From contig CALCZU010000120.1 of the NCBI GenBank assembly GCA_937903155.1, positions 17,107-81,106 on the forward strand: a stretch of 64,000 nucleotides of DNA, in the 5' to 3' direction. This document shows positions 35,701 through 44,682 of the stretch, in pieces. The notes below the pieces were generated by a model. That model saw only the letters and a program-made list of their open reading frames with translations, ran no database searches and was not told the DNA's origin. Within the stretch, counting starts at the first letter, position 1, and each line of letters starts with the position of its first letter. The stretch comes from an uncultured Bdellovibrionales bacterium (GTDB lineage Bacteria > Bdellovibrionota > FAC87 > UBA2466). The position numbers and the translations under genes are program-made.

Positions 35701-36824
35701 TATAAAGGGAGTTTTTCGAAAAGGTGCGCGATGGCTTCTGTTTTCAACTCTTGAGAACGCAAAGCTTCAATGATTCTTGTTTCGTATTCAGCGTTCTTTG
35801 CATAGTTTTGATCAAGTTCTAAGAGTTTTGTGTAGAGCGAAATCGCATTTTTAAAATCGCCTTTTTCAAGGTAAAGCCCTGCGACGGCTTCAAGCCCTGA
35901 CCGATATGCTTTATCTCCTAAATTCGAATAAAATTGAATGGATTCATCAACCCTTTTAAGATCGACAAAGGGAAGGGCGATGTCTCTAATCGCTTCGTTT
36001 CGGACACGAATCGGTACCCCAGCCGTTTCGGTATCTTCATTCGCGATGACATACTTAAAGAGTGCAATCGCTTCTGCAGGCTTTTGAAGGTTGTACATAC
36101 ACCATGCTTTTTTGTAGTGGACGTAGATCTTTAAAGGGCTCTGCTTTTCTCTGAGCATGAGATTATAAAAATTCAAAGCTTGCTCAAATCGATTATTGTC
36201 GAAATGATTGTCGGCGACCTGCAAAAGCGCCTCGGACATGTACTTCGAATGAGGATAGTTATTAATGAGTTCGGTAAAAGAACGCATTCCTTCTTCCGCA
36301 TTGCCTCTATCCATCGAGCTCATGCCCAAAAAGTACGTGATTTCATCGCGGCGAGGATGCTTAGGATAACGTGCATATAAATCTTTATAGATCGCTCGCG
36401 CCTTATCCATGGAAGCATTGGCTTCGGCGGTCGAAAGCTCGGGCATTTTCTTAAAGGCTTTCGGATTGGCTTTGTATTTTTGCATTTCTTCATCGAGGGT
36501 TTTCTGAGCCCGGCCCATGTCGGCGCGGTAGTCTTCAGAATAAAGGGACGCGAGCCTTAGATTGAGTTCCACTCTTTGGGATTCGTTACGCGTTTCTTTG
36601 ATAATGCCTTTGATATCTTGAATCAGTCCTTGTCGTTTCTTTTGAAGGAGTGCTGCTCTTTCCGAATTGTATTCTTCCGAGTCATCGGACTGCGTGTTGC
36701 GATTCAACGAATGAATTTTTTTTTCGATCTTGACTCTCTTTTTGATCGATTGCGCTTGCAGCGAAGAGCTGGCAATAAGCCCGATGAAAAGAATCCAAGC
36801 GGAGTGCTTCAAGGCTGTAGTCAT
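32715..36824 (-). CDS. giant TPR-repeat periplasmic/envelope protein
   Basis: A 1369-residue protein with a signal peptide (cleavage near SLQA) followed almost entirely by helical TPR repeats, for example FYLGMSSMDRGNAEEGMRSF, AVAGLYLEKGDFKNAISLYT and AYANLGFLALKHRNSFEAAK. It ends in an acidic tail with KKISEDGEIPEIE. It probably scaffolds a large envelope complex; proteins of this shape occur in deltaproteobacterial motility and secretion machines, but none is adjacent. Start chosen as ATG 36824, since AGGATG lies 6 bases upstream; ATG 36836 overlaps the PilZ stop (ATGA) and is possible. Confidence 0.8.
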   Translation of the reverse strand: MTTALKHSAWILFIGLIASSSLQAQSIKKRVKIEKKIHSLNRNTQSDDSEEYNSERAALLQKKRQGLIQDIKGIIKETRNESQRVELNLRLASLYSEDYRADMGRAQKTLDEEMQKYKANPKAFKKMPELSTAEANASMDKARAIYKDLYARYPKHPRRDEITYFLGMSSMDRGNAEEGMRSFTELINNYPHSKYMSEALLQVADNHFDNNRFEQALNFYNLMLREKQSPLKIYVHYKKAWCMYNLQKPAEAIALFKYVIANEDTETAGVPIRVRNEAIRDIALPFVDLKRVDESIQFYSNLGDKAYRSGLEAVAGLYLEKGDFKNAISLYTKLLELDQNYAKNAEYETRIIEALRSQELKTEAIAHLFEKLPLYAKGSTWYEINSNDPQTIQQGLTQFEEIARKYALEFHAEAQKTNNEKLYDTSKDLYTKYLEFFPNTSQSPQIRFYLAEILYREKKYSDAADQYYLVFKNNATPGPLKKESISNAIKALDIQMNAERKEQGLAALSAASKEKIKDPTDKALEVTAYSAIENKFFEIGGDYISTYPKEKDTPQVLYLTSYLYYIHFDFPKAYKGFWQVLQQYPDQQNAYPSAYLVLDILNRKKDYPKLILACQKFLTARYFTKVEFKAEVAEVLRKAELKRIALIEESGEFKLAAKNYVDYTKNYGKEDESLYEKALYNATVNYSKAGLMVEALEVQEQFLRRFQKSEMRRDLLLGVAKTHESLAHYDKSAEYFDLFSTQYPTHEQSQNALRLAGLYYWGSGNQKKAEDTMLKYAELYPKDSALIEKDLMDLYEAQGATDSQIKYYITRRSKRGIPISLYVSDTIKMAELVAGKSTRLSEQYMEEAQKVGFRSQNELMNTPRGVESLAKILFWNANQKEAYFSRISLQAKNKQLEINLQKKLALLKELEKDYAKVASLQGGEWGLGSIFKTANTYHRMAMEVLQAPIPTDLKGAEVDEYRKGIETQIVTPFKEKALGLVSQCMDKTEEFNVISSWTARCYNLGSLLDSKRFPNVRTFYLPPVQVSLKLPEEKKSIVKVGNFKKYVYPFHSVAMFRQTTPERMLASQTKPLPSLYSNIDRGESQNVMPLPLTFRILSEEREQIIKQAMKAEPQGERSVSTFNYLNLMRQVSPDKALGLIRESISQDPTNPSLHNLMALTYLDLGNIPTAKVIWLSLMARGYQSSYIWNNLGVVSIYEGHEDAAIEYFQEATKQDPSKEAYANLGFLALKHRNSFEAAKNFNKALGIEKDDLTALSGLAVAKTQGRDFDAARASLIEINRKFKTDPYGKISLVYLLVDGLKQPTLAKQILGEYVETRAIASEDTQFRNAAKDLGQSMASNRNEEVDAEEPDEDAPRKKISEDGEIPEIE

Positions 36825-36832
36825 AGTCATCC

Positions 36833-37189
36833 TCATAATAATTTCAACTCAGATTCCAGAGTCTTTTCTGAAACCCGGTTCTCGATTAATTTTACTGCAA
36901 AGGCTTTTAAAGAAATGAATTCGATGGCGATTCCTTTACGCTCCGAAGATTCGACTCGAACGACTCTTCCTTCGGCTTGAAAAGGAACTGCCAACTCCTC
37001 TGACTTTATCACAAGTTTGACCACCTGGCCTTGCTTCATTGAGGTGAGTTGCGAGAGAAAGAGTCCACCGCGGCTCAAGTTTTCTAGCGGCGCAGCAAAC
37101 AAATGATCGTCATCATGAATGAGAGCGGTTCCTTGGAGAGAGATTCGTTCGTATTTTTGCTTTTTGCCGTGAATTTTTTTCGCTTTCAT
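36833..37189 (-). CDS. PilZ-domain protein
   Basis: A 118-residue single PilZ domain. The cyclic-di-GMP motif pair is partly kept: KYERISLQG near the start (in place of RxxxR) and LENLSRGGLFL (N-x-S-x-x-G for D-x-S-x-x-G). Binding may therefore be retained or weakened. AGGAG precedes ATG 37189, which rules against the longer start at 37219. The stop overlaps ATG 36836 of the TPR gene, so the two are linked. Confidence 0.82.
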   Translation of the reverse strand: MKAKKIHGKKQKYERISLQGTALIHDDDHLFAAPLENLSRGGLFLSQLTSMKQGQVVKLVIKSEELAVPFQAEGRVVRVESSERKGIAIEFISLKAFAVKLIENRVSEKTLESELKLL

Positions 37190-37491
37190 TGGACTCCTAA
37201 CGCCATGTTCTGATTTCATTGTAGGATTTGCGAGGCCTCCGCGTCAAAAATAGCGAAACCGAGGGAAGTTCAATTTTTATCAATGATTTCAATATGTAAA
37301 ATCGTGAAGAACATGTTGTGAAAAATAAGATAGTGCTTCAAATCGCAACGATTTTATAGACTTCGGACCCCATTGTTCGGCCAAGTTTTCACATGTGTTT
37401 GTAAGTCACCTGCAGAAAATCATAAGATGAAATTGTCGGTGATGAACGAGATGCAAGAGCATCGAAGAGAAAAAGAGAAGGCAAGAATTTT
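37190..37491. other. 302-base divergent intergenic region
   Basis: Separates the PilZ/TPR genes (-) from the VWA lipoprotein gene (+). It should hold promoters for both directions. I see an A/T-rich stretch and no convincing -35/-10 pair, hairpin or small gene. Confidence 0.5.
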
Positions 37492-38481
37492 ATGAAACAC
37501 TTACTCATCATAGTCGCGGTAGCAACAACGTTAATCTTCACGGGTTGCAAAGAATCCATTGGATTTTATCAAAACACTTTTAGAAGTGCAGTTTTCACTC
37601 AAGACTACACCAGCGCTAAGTATGACTTTCTCTGGGTGATGGATAACTCAGCCTCGATGACGGATAGAAGAAATTTCGTCAAAGACAATATGGAGAGCTT
37701 TTTAAATACGCTGGGTAGCCGTAAAGCCATCGACTATCAAATGGCCGTCGTCACAACGGACTATTTCACAGAAAGAGGCGCCTTAGTCGCAGCTCCAGAT
37801 GGAATGACGGTTGTTAAAAGCACTTCACCGAATCCAGTCGCTGATTTTGCTGCCATCGTCGCCAATATCAAAGATTCAGGTACGAGTTTCTGGGAACAAG
37901 GTTTGGAATCTTCTTATCAAGCGGTTTATAAAAACGGAAAAACCTTCATGAGAGAAGGCGTTCCCTTAATCGTTATCTACGTCACTGACGAAAACGACTG
38001 GTCTTGCAAAGACGAATGCTGGGGAAATGAACCTGAACACAATACTCACTGGGTTGCGTTCGATACCAGCCGATACATTAACTATTTTAAAAATGTCAAA
38101 AAGAGTGAGAACTCTGAAGTCTCTATCTTTCCAATCGTTGGAACGAGCGCAAGCCAATGCGAACTCGCATCGTTGGGAACAAAGTACTCAGACTTATCTT
38201 CACAAGTTGGAAACCTCGGCGTTTCCGGCAGCATTTGTAATTCAGATTTGGAAGCTAGCTACAATGGCATCGCGAGGGTCATTGCCGACAGAGGCACGAT
38301 CTTCAAACTTGACACTGTAGCCAGTGGCCAAAGAATCAATGTGTATATAGACGGAACGTTAGTGCCATTCTCTCCTGAGAATTACATCTTTGATGTCGCT
38401 TCAAACTCGATCATCTTCACCGGTGCTGCTCCTAAAAAAGGGCAAATCGTTGAGGTGACCTATTCGCAAAAAGTGAACTAA
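37492..38481 (+). CDS. VWA-domain lipoprotein
   Basis: A 329-residue lipoprotein (lipobox FTGC, Cys19) with a von Willebrand A domain. The MIDAS metal site is complete: DNSAS (Asp51, Ser53, Ser55), the Thr in DSGTSFWEQG, and Asp in YVTDENDW. The C-terminal 80 residues form a beta-rich add-on (NVYIDGTLVPFSPENYIFDV). VWA proteins bind other proteins through a metal ion. The gene ends 38 bases before a very low-complexity lipoprotein gene, so the two may form a surface pair. Confidence 0.85.
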   Translation: MKHLLIIVAVATTLIFTGCKESIGFYQNTFRSAVFTQDYTSAKYDFLWVMDNSASMTDRRNFVKDNMESFLNTLGSRKAIDYQMAVVTTDYFTERGALVAAPDGMTVVKSTSPNPVADFAAIVANIKDSGTSFWEQGLESSYQAVYKNGKTFMREGVPLIVIYVTDENDWSCKDECWGNEPEHNTHWVAFDTSRYINYFKNVKKSENSEVSIFPIVGTSASQCELASLGTKYSDLSSQVGNLGVSGSICNSDLEASYNGIARVIADRGTIFKLDTVASGQRINVYIDGTLVPFSPENYIFDVASNSIIFTGAAPKKGQIVEVTYSQKVN

Positions 38482-38519
38482 TTTTCAATGACGAAGATTA
38501 GTGTTTTTTCGGAGGTTAT

Positions 38520-41111
38520 ATGCGCTCGTCTCTCTATTCAAAAGTGTTGTTTACTGCATGTATTGCACTGGCACTTGCAAGTTGTGCCAAACCAAAATCC
38601 GGCTTTAATGCTGAAGAAGTTTCTGTTCTAGAAAACAGTACTTTCAGTCCCGGAGAAAAAATCAGTGTTCCGAGTTTCGAGGCTGAGTCGATGGCGGTCG
38701 CAAGCTCTGATTCTGACTCAAGCGCGCGCAATGCTTCCGATGGCGGTTTCATCGGCCAATCGGGAAGCGGTTCCGCAGGAGGCGATGGTGGATTCATCGG
38801 AAATCCGAATGCACCACAACCGACAACTCCAGTAGTTGTCACCCCAGCACCGACCACTCCAGTCGTTGTGGTTCCTCCAGTCAGTACGACTCCCGTGGTA
38901 GCTCAATCCGGAGGATCTTCGAGCACTCCTAGTAACTCTTCATCGAGTTCTTCGAGTTCCAGTTCTTCAACGCCTTCAAATAGTTCTTCCTCATCCTCGT
39001 CATCTTCTCCGAGCGTCGGAGGAAGTGATTCAGGATACATTGGACAAACAACTCCATCCGGTTCGGATAGCGGAAATGTTCCTCCGTCAAATTCTGGCTC
39101 GACTCCAGTCGTTGTTGGAAATAACGGAAGTTCAAATCCCTCTACCAATCCTTCGGGAAGTACAACCACTCCTAGCGGTTCTTCCAATCCAAGTCCTTCG
39201 GATTCAAATTCAGGTCAACAAGCCTCAAATACAAATCCGATTAATCCCGGTTCATCGAATGGTTCGAACCCAACCGGTTCCGCGACGACTCCCAGTGGTT
39301 CCGATGGAGGATACATCGGACAGAATACTCCTTCCGGAAACGATGGCGGTAACGTCAATCCTTCAAACGGAAACACAACGCCCTCGAATGGAAGTACGAC
39401 TCCAATTGTAAACAACGGTTCGACACCGACGACTCCAATCGTTCAAAACCCTGATCCTACCAATGGGTCTTCGAATCCTTCAACACCTGTGACTCCTGGT
39501 AATACAAACCCAGATGGAAATAGTCCGACCACTCCGATTGCCGGAAACGACAATGGAAATGTGCCACAACCTCCACAATCCGGAGGCGGAGATCACGGAA
39601 CAACTCCTGCGACCCCAGGTTCGACGGCTTCAAATCCGGTTGTACCTTCGGTGCCTGTAGTCCCAGTGACGCCTCCAGCTCAACCGACCACTCCGCCGAT
39701 TATCGCGGGAGGAAACCCGATTATTCCTATCATTCAGCCTATTATCGATAAGGTCATTGAAATCGTAACGGGCACAACTCCGACAACACCCGATCATGGA
39801 AATATCCCAGTGGTTCCTTCAAATCCTCCGACAGATGGTGGAAGTGTTCCTCCAAGCACTCCCACAACGCCCATCGTACATGTTCCAACGCCAACACCGG
39901 CCACTCCTGTTGTCGTCGTGCCACCGGTTGTGATTCCTCCGGTCGTACCTCCCGTTGTCGTTCCGAATCCGACTCCTGTGATTCCGCCTGTCGTTGTGGT
40001 GCCAACTCCTACGCCGACGCCTGGTGTGATACCCGACACTCGCATTCCAATCGATATTGCGAGAGTTTGCTCCAAACAACGCAGCCAAGTCGCTTATCCT
40101 CGGTTCGTCTTCTTTGAAGAATCCAAACGACCGATCTTAAGCATGGAATCGATGTCGACTGCAGTCTATGCCGAATGTCAAAAAGTGGATTCTCTGATTG
40201 GGAATTTAAACTTCGATATTTCAGGTACGTATTGCGGAATGAGAGCGCCTTCAACGACTCTTGTTACGAAAGCCGACCTCAAAGGCCTCAATATGATCGC
40301 TGCCGCTAGAAAGATCGAAGTCGCTTACAACAAAGCCGACGTCAAAAATAAAATTGGGGCAGGGTGGAAGAATCAAGTCGTCGCTGTCACTGTTTGCGAC
40401 GACACCAATAACAACGGAAAATGTTCGGATGAAAAACCTTCGAATATTCTTTCTATCTTGCCACCGTCTTATTACATGAAAAAAATTCCGGCAAAACTGG
40501 ATATCGCAGTCTGGTCGGGACGTTCTTTCACCGAAGCAAACAATGCGGATAAATGTGATATCCAATACAGTCCGCTTTTACTTGACTTGACCGGTCAAGG
40601 TTTCAAACTGGACGGTCCTGCAGACGGGGTCTATTTCGATCTCAACGCAACAGGACGTAAAGTGGTGACCGGATGGCCAAGTGAAAACAATATGGGCTTC
40701 TTAGTGCGCGATCTTGATAAAGACCGTGGCATCACAAGTGGAGCTGAATTGTTCGGAAATGCAACGATGCTGAAAAACGGAACGCGTGCCGCGAACGGTT
40801 TTGAAGCATTGAAAGATCTCGACGAAAACCATGACGGAATCTTCAACCGATTAGATCCGGCTTGGGCGACCGTTAAGGTCTGGATAGACAAAAACCATAA
40901 CGGTTTATCCGAACGACGAGAGCTCTATACCTTAAATGATCTGGATATCGATTCCATCAACTTGAACTATGCAACCGTGTTTGAAGTGGATGCGTATGGG
41001 AATCAAACCAAACAACGTAGCACTTATAAACGCACTCTGAATGCACAAATGAATATCTTCCAGATTATCGATGTGTGGTTCCAAACGCTCGCATCGCAAG
41101 ACGAAGAATAA
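38520..41111 (+). CDS. low-complexity Ser/Pro/Gly stalk lipoprotein with C-terminal EF-hand-like domain
   Basis: An 863-residue lipoprotein (lipobox LASC, Cys22). Residues about 66-505 are almost only S, P, T, G, N, V and D, with poly-Ser (139-150, 155-163) and TTPVVV repeats. A motif D-G/S-G-F/Y-I-G recurs at 74, 89, 170 and 262. After a cysteine-containing region (510-680), the last 180 residues form the calcium-type domain often found at the ends of large secreted proteins: LLLDLTGQGFKLDGPADGVYF, in two parts, then DLDENHDGIFNRLD and DKNHNGLSERREL. GGAGG lies before ATG 38520. It probably projects from the surface like a stalk. Confidence 0.82.
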   Translation: MRSSLYSKVLFTACIALALASCAKPKSGFNAEEVSVLENSTFSPGEKISVPSFEAESMAVASSDSDSSARNASDGGFIGQSGSGSAGGDGGFIGNPNAPQPTTPVVVTPAPTTPVVVVPPVSTTPVVAQSGGSSSTPSNSSSSSSSSSSSTPSNSSSSSSSSSPSVGGSDSGYIGQTTPSGSDSGNVPPSNSGSTPVVVGNNGSSNPSTNPSGSTTTPSGSSNPSPSDSNSGQQASNTNPINPGSSNGSNPTGSATTPSGSDGGYIGQNTPSGNDGGNVNPSNGNTTPSNGSTTPIVNNGSTPTTPIVQNPDPTNGSSNPSTPVTPGNTNPDGNSPTTPIAGNDNGNVPQPPQSGGGDHGTTPATPGSTASNPVVPSVPVVPVTPPAQPTTPPIIAGGNPIIPIIQPIIDKVIEIVTGTTPTTPDHGNIPVVPSNPPTDGGSVPPSTPTTPIVHVPTPTPATPVVVVPPVVIPPVVPPVVVPNPTPVIPPVVVVPTPTPTPGVIPDTRIPIDIARVCSKQRSQVAYPRFVFFEESKRPILSMESMSTAVYAECQKVDSLIGNLNFDISGTYCGMRAPSTTLVTKADLKGLNMIAAARKIEVAYNKADVKNKIGAGWKNQVVAVTVCDDTNNNGKCSDEKPSNILSILPPSYYMKKIPAKLDIAVWSGRSFTEANNADKCDIQYSPLLLDLTGQGFKLDGPADGVYFDLNATGRKVVTGWPSENNMGFLVRDLDKDRGITSGAELFGNATMLKNGTRAANGFEALKDLDENHDGIFNRLDPAWATVKVWIDKNHNGLSERRELYTLNDLDIDSINLNYATVFEVDAYGNQTKQRSTYKRTLNAQMNIFQIIDVWFQTLASQDEE

Positions 41112-41135
41112 ACGATTCTCTTATCATCACCCGAT

Positions 41136-41163
41136 CAAAGGGAGCCTACGCAGGCTCCCTTTG
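41136..41163 (+). terminator. intrinsic terminator after the stalk lipoprotein gene
   Basis: Perfect 12-base stem CAAAGGGAGCCT (41136-41147) and AGGCTCCCTTTG (41152-41163) around a four-base ACGC loop, 25 bases after the stop codon, followed by a T-containing tail. Confidence 0.85.
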
Positions 41164-41301
41164 TCATTTTAGAGCTTCGTAATAAGTAAGCACTGTGTTA
41201 AAATTATGGCTCCCACCTAGACAAAACCCCCCTACTTCATAATTAGTTTACATAATTTTACTTATACGACATAGGATTTGGATGCGAGACGATGTGCTAA
41301 A

Positions 41302-41739
41302 TTAATGAAACTCAATGATTCTTTCGGTTTCGGACTCGATCTTAAAGCTTAACGTATGTGTCAGTCTTAAAAAATCGACTTGAGCGCTCTTCTCAGGCCA
41401 TTCGACAAATAAAAAGCCAAGAGAGTTTCGCGCTCGGTCATAGGCTTCGTAGTATCCAATACTCATCAGATCGTCTTCTGTAGCTTTTTCTAAACGGTAT
41501 AAATCAAAATGTTCTACCGGACGACTGAAGTCGTATCTTTGGTGGTAAACATAGGTTGGGCTTGTCACTCTGGGTGATTTTTTTCCATCCAATTGCGAAA
41601 TCTTTTCGATGAGAGTCCTCACAAAAGTGGTTTTTCCCGCTCCTAATTCTCCGACTAGCGCAAATATTCCACCTTTGGGATTTTGCTTTAAGAAATCCTC
41701 GCAGAATGTAGAGAGTTCAGAAAGGTTCGAGATTCTCAT
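41302..41739 (-). CDS. tsaE: tRNA threonylcarbamoyladenosine ATPase TsaE
   Basis: A 145-residue P-loop ATPase required for t6A formation on ANN-decoding tRNAs with TsaB/C/D. Walker A GELGAGKTT starts at Gly30. The family blocks SPTYVYHQRYDF and VEHFDLYRLE follow. It is the last gene of the minus-strand series and overlaps nnr by 4 bases. No tsaB/C/D is nearby. Confidence 0.93.
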   Translation of the reverse strand: MRISNLSELSTFCEDFLKQNPKGGIFALVGELGAGKTTFVRTLIEKISQLDGKKSPRVTSPTYVYHQRYDFSRPVEHFDLYRLEKATEDDLMSIGYYEAYDRARNSLGFLFVEWPEKSAQVDFLRLTHTLSFKIESETERIIEFH

Positions 41740-43265
41740 CGAGGACTCTCGAGTTCTTTAAAAGCTAAGGCTAACATCTCTGAAATATCCGATGCGAGCG
41801 AGGCGCGTTCCGTTCCGTATTTCTCACTTAAGAGTTCACTCGCTCGTCCGTGTAAATAAACTCCCAAAGGAATTGCTGACGCTTCGGGGATATTCTGAGC
41901 AAGAAGGCTTGCAAGAACTCCGCTTAAAAGATCCCCGCTACCGCCCTTCGCAAGCCCCGTATCTCCCGCCTTCACGCACAGAATGGGTTCGCCCACGCGC
42001 GCGATGAGAGTGCCTTTTCCTTTTAGAAGTGCTGAGACATGATACGTATCCGAAATTTCTCGAACCGTATCGTAGCGATTTTGTGTCGCAATGGGCTCTT
42101 CATTTTCTAAAAGCCTAGCCGCCTCTCTGGGATGTGGGGTCATCAAGGTAAAAATACCTTTACGAGATTTCAAAAGTGCAATCGATTCTTTTTTATTCTG
42201 TGCGAGCAAGGTTAAAGCGTCCGCATCCAAGATAAGCCGGGATTTTGATTGCAAGAGGGTTTTTAAAAAATTCCATGCAGATTTCTCTAATCCCAAACCA
42301 GGCCCGATGACCCAAACATCCTTTTGGTGTTTTTTCAAAAGGTCTTCATCGAAGTGGGCCGTCATGAATTCAATCGGCGCTCGCATGCGCAGTGTTTCAA
42401 GCTGAGTCTCCGATCCCACCAAAGTCACAAGACCACAGCCTGACTTGAACGCGCCTAATGCCGAAAGAAGACAAGCCCCTTCTTTATTTTTTTCAGATGC
42501 ACAGACAAGGACATGCCCAAAACTCCCTTTGTGAGCAGAGGGAAATCGGGACGGCAATTTTTCGGCATCGTGGTGATTGTATAAAAAAGCACTCACCGGG
42601 AATGGAATTTGTCTCGAAATTTGAATGGGCGATAACGTCAAGTGACCCGTGTAATCAACTCCCTGCCCTGTCACTAATCCTTTTTTTAAAAATCCTAAAC
42701 TGACGGTATGAGAGGCTTGAACCGCGATAGGTAGAGCAATTGCTTTATCCACCGACAATCCACTCGGGATATCAATCGACACGATCCACTTCTTAAAAGC
42801 ATAGCGATTGACGGTTTCAATCATCTCTTGGTGATAAACAGATAACTCACGTCTTAAGCCAGTCCCAAACAAGCCATCGACGATCCAGTCGGAGGCTTGC
42901 AGAAGTTTTTCATCGAGTTTGCGAGCGTAAGGCACGTGAAGTTTTCCCAAAGTCGCAAGCTGGGCTCGACAGCTGATCGAAAGTTTAGAATTTTCATTTT
43001 CTTCTACGGCTAAAATCGTAAAAAAACTTTCAACGCCCGACTGAAAGAGGATTCGCGCTAACGCCAAAGCGTCGCCTCCGTTATTTCCGGGGCCGGCCAA
43101 AATAATCCCTTTGGTCGATTTTAAGTCGTTTCCAAAACGTTCTTTGAGTGCGTTTTGAATGGCTAAAGCGGCGTGCTCCATCAAAATGATCTCGGGAATT
43201 CCGAGCGTTTGCGACGTGTACTGATCCACCTCACGCATTTCGTCTGAGGTCAATAATGGCAACAT
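41736..43265 (-). CDS. nnr: bifunctional NAD(P)HX epimerase/dehydratase
   Basis: A 509-residue repair enzyme for hydrated NAD(P)H. The N-terminal half is the YjeF_N epimerase (LTSDEMREVDQY, GPGNNGGDALALARI); the C-terminal half is the ribokinase-like ADP/ATP-dependent dehydratase (ILDADALTLLAQ, LMTPHPREAARLL, GDTGLAKGGSGDLLSG). ATG 43265 is chosen, with AGGAG upstream; a start at 43322 would overlap glmM. The neighbour pair nnr-tsaE is common in bacteria. Confidence 0.94.
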   Translation of the reverse strand: MLPLLTSDEMREVDQYTSQTLGIPEIILMEHAALAIQNALKERFGNDLKSTKGIILAGPGNNGGDALALARILFQSGVESFFTILAVEENENSKLSISCRAQLATLGKLHVPYARKLDEKLLQASDWIVDGLFGTGLRRELSVYHQEMIETVNRYAFKKWIVSIDIPSGLSVDKAIALPIAVQASHTVSLGFLKKGLVTGQGVDYTGHLTLSPIQISRQIPFPVSAFLYNHHDAEKLPSRFPSAHKGSFGHVLVCASEKNKEGACLLSALGAFKSGCGLVTLVGSETQLETLRMRAPIEFMTAHFDEDLLKKHQKDVWVIGPGLGLEKSAWNFLKTLLQSKSRLILDADALTLLAQNKKESIALLKSRKGIFTLMTPHPREAARLLENEEPIATQNRYDTVREISDTYHVSALLKGKGTLIARVGEPILCVKAGDTGLAKGGSGDLLSGVLASLLAQNIPEASAIPLGVYLHGRASELLSEKYGTERASLASDISEMLALAFKELESPR

Positions 43266-43278
43266 TTGCTTTCGACTC

Positions 43279-44682
43279 CTAACCGAGATGGGTTCGGATA
43301 GTGCCCGCGATATCTTGGACATATCCTTGAATCATCGCGTAGTCTTCGCCTTCGACCATTACTCGCGCTAAAGGTTCAGTGCCCGAATATCGGACAAGCA
43401 CTCGACCATTATCGCCTAAAGCGTCTTCCACTTTTTTGATGGCTTGGGTGATTTTAGGGAACTTAGTAAAGTCTTCTTTTTCGCGAACAAAAACATTTTC
43501 CAAGACTTGCGGAAACTGAGTCATCTGTTTTTTGAGTTCGGAGAGTTTTTTTCCGGTCTGTTTCATGATGGCAAGAATCTTTAATGCCGCGATCATGCCA
43601 TCGCCGGTCGTATTGTGCTCTAGGAACACGAGATGCCCCGACTGTTCACCGCCGAGATTAAGCGACTCTTTGCGCATGGTTTCGACGATATATCGGTCGC
43701 CCACTTGAGCGTGAATGATTTTTCCACCCGCTCTTTTTAAAGCCACTTGAAGTCCCATATTTGACATGGCGGTGGTCACTAAAGTCTTTTTCGCTAGGGT
43801 GCCTTCTTTGAGCATATGAAGCGCACAGATTGCCATAATCTGATCGCCGTCGACAATTTCTCCGTTTTCATCCGAGAGAATCACGCGGTCGGCATCTCCA
43901 TCAAGAGAAATTCCAATTTCTGCGCGATGTTCGTGGACGGCTTTGCACATGGCTTGGGGATAAACCGCTCCGCACTGGTCGTTAATATTCACGCCATTGG
44001 GCGAACAGTGAATTGGGAAAAGCTCAGCCCCTAATTCTTCAAACACAATGGGCGCGACTTTATAAGCGGCCCCATTGGCGCAATCCAAAACGATTCGAAT
44101 GCCATCTAAAGTCATGTCATTGGGAAACGTATCTTTGATGTAGACGATGTAACGGCCAATCGCATCTTCGATACGAGTTGCCTTACCGATATTGTCCATT
44201 GTCGGACGCACCCGAGCAAGTTCGGTTGACTCCATGATCTCTTCGATTTTTTTCTCCATGGCGTCAGGCAATTTATAACCTTCGCGATCGAAAATCTTTA
44301 TTCCATTGTAGTGGTACAAATTATGACTTGCAGAAATCACAACGCCTGCATCGGCACGCATACTGCGTGTGATGAAAGCAATTCCTGGAGTCGGTAAGGG
44401 TCCCACCAGAAAAACTTTCGCGCCCATCGAGCAAAAACCTGCAGCGAGTGCGTTTTCAAGCATGTAGCCAGAGAGTCTCGTATCTTTTCCAATCACTACT
44501 TTTGTGTTTTTAGGCAGCCCCATTCGGTCTTTTGCGCCGAATAAGTAGGCAGTCGCTCGTCCGAGCGCCATGGCGATTTCGCTTGTCATGGGATTTTGAT
44601 TTGCAATTCCTCTGACGCCATCAGTGCCGAAGAGTTTGCTTCTCATTGCTGATTGTGGGTGTTTTTCTTTAGTTTCTGACAC
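43279..44682 (-). CDS. glmM: phosphoglucosamine mutase
   Basis: A 467-residue enzyme converting glucosamine-6-P to glucosamine-1-P for peptidoglycan and LPS. Phosphoserine motif ISASHN (Ser119), metal loop LDGDADR, sugar-binding GEQSGH and phosphate-binding [12 protein letters not shown] are all intact. The start is GTG 44682, overlapping cdaR by 14 bases; ATG 44646 is an alternative that still keeps the whole conserved fold. In Bacillus and Listeria, GlmM binds and restrains CdaA; the conserved order cdaA-cdaR-glmM fits that. Confidence 0.95.
   Translation of the reverse strand: MSETKEKHPQSAMRSKLFGTDGVRGIANQNPMTSEIAMALGRATAYLFGAKDRMGLPKNTKVVIGKDTRLSGYMLENALAAGFCSMGAKVFLVGPLPTPGIAFITRSMRADAGVVISASHNLYHYNGIKIFDREGYKLPDAMEKKIEEIMESTELARVRPTMDNIGKATRIEDAIGRYIVYIKDTFPNDMTLDGIRIVLDCANGAAYKVAPIVFEELGAELFPIHCSPNGVNINDQCGAVYPQAMCKAVHEHRAEIGISLDGDADRVILSDENGEIVDGDQIMAICALHMLKEGTLAKKTLVTTAMSNMGLQVALKRAGGKIIHAQVGDRYIVETMRKESLNLGGEQSGHLVFLEHNTTGDGMIAALKILAIMKQTGKKLSELKKQMTQFPQVLENVFVREKEDFTKFPKITQAIKKVEDALGDNGRVLVRYSGTEPLARVMVEGEDYAMIQGYVQDIAGTIRTHLG

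Noticed and set aside
38903..39415. antisense open frames over the Ser/Pro-rich gene
   Set aside because: They are mirror products of the low-complexity codons and show no domain, signal or start site.
38900..39900. possible tandem repeats or CRISPR in the low-complexity gene
   Set aside because: The repetition is at the protein level with varying codons and no equal-length spacers; no CRISPR array is seen anywhere in the window.
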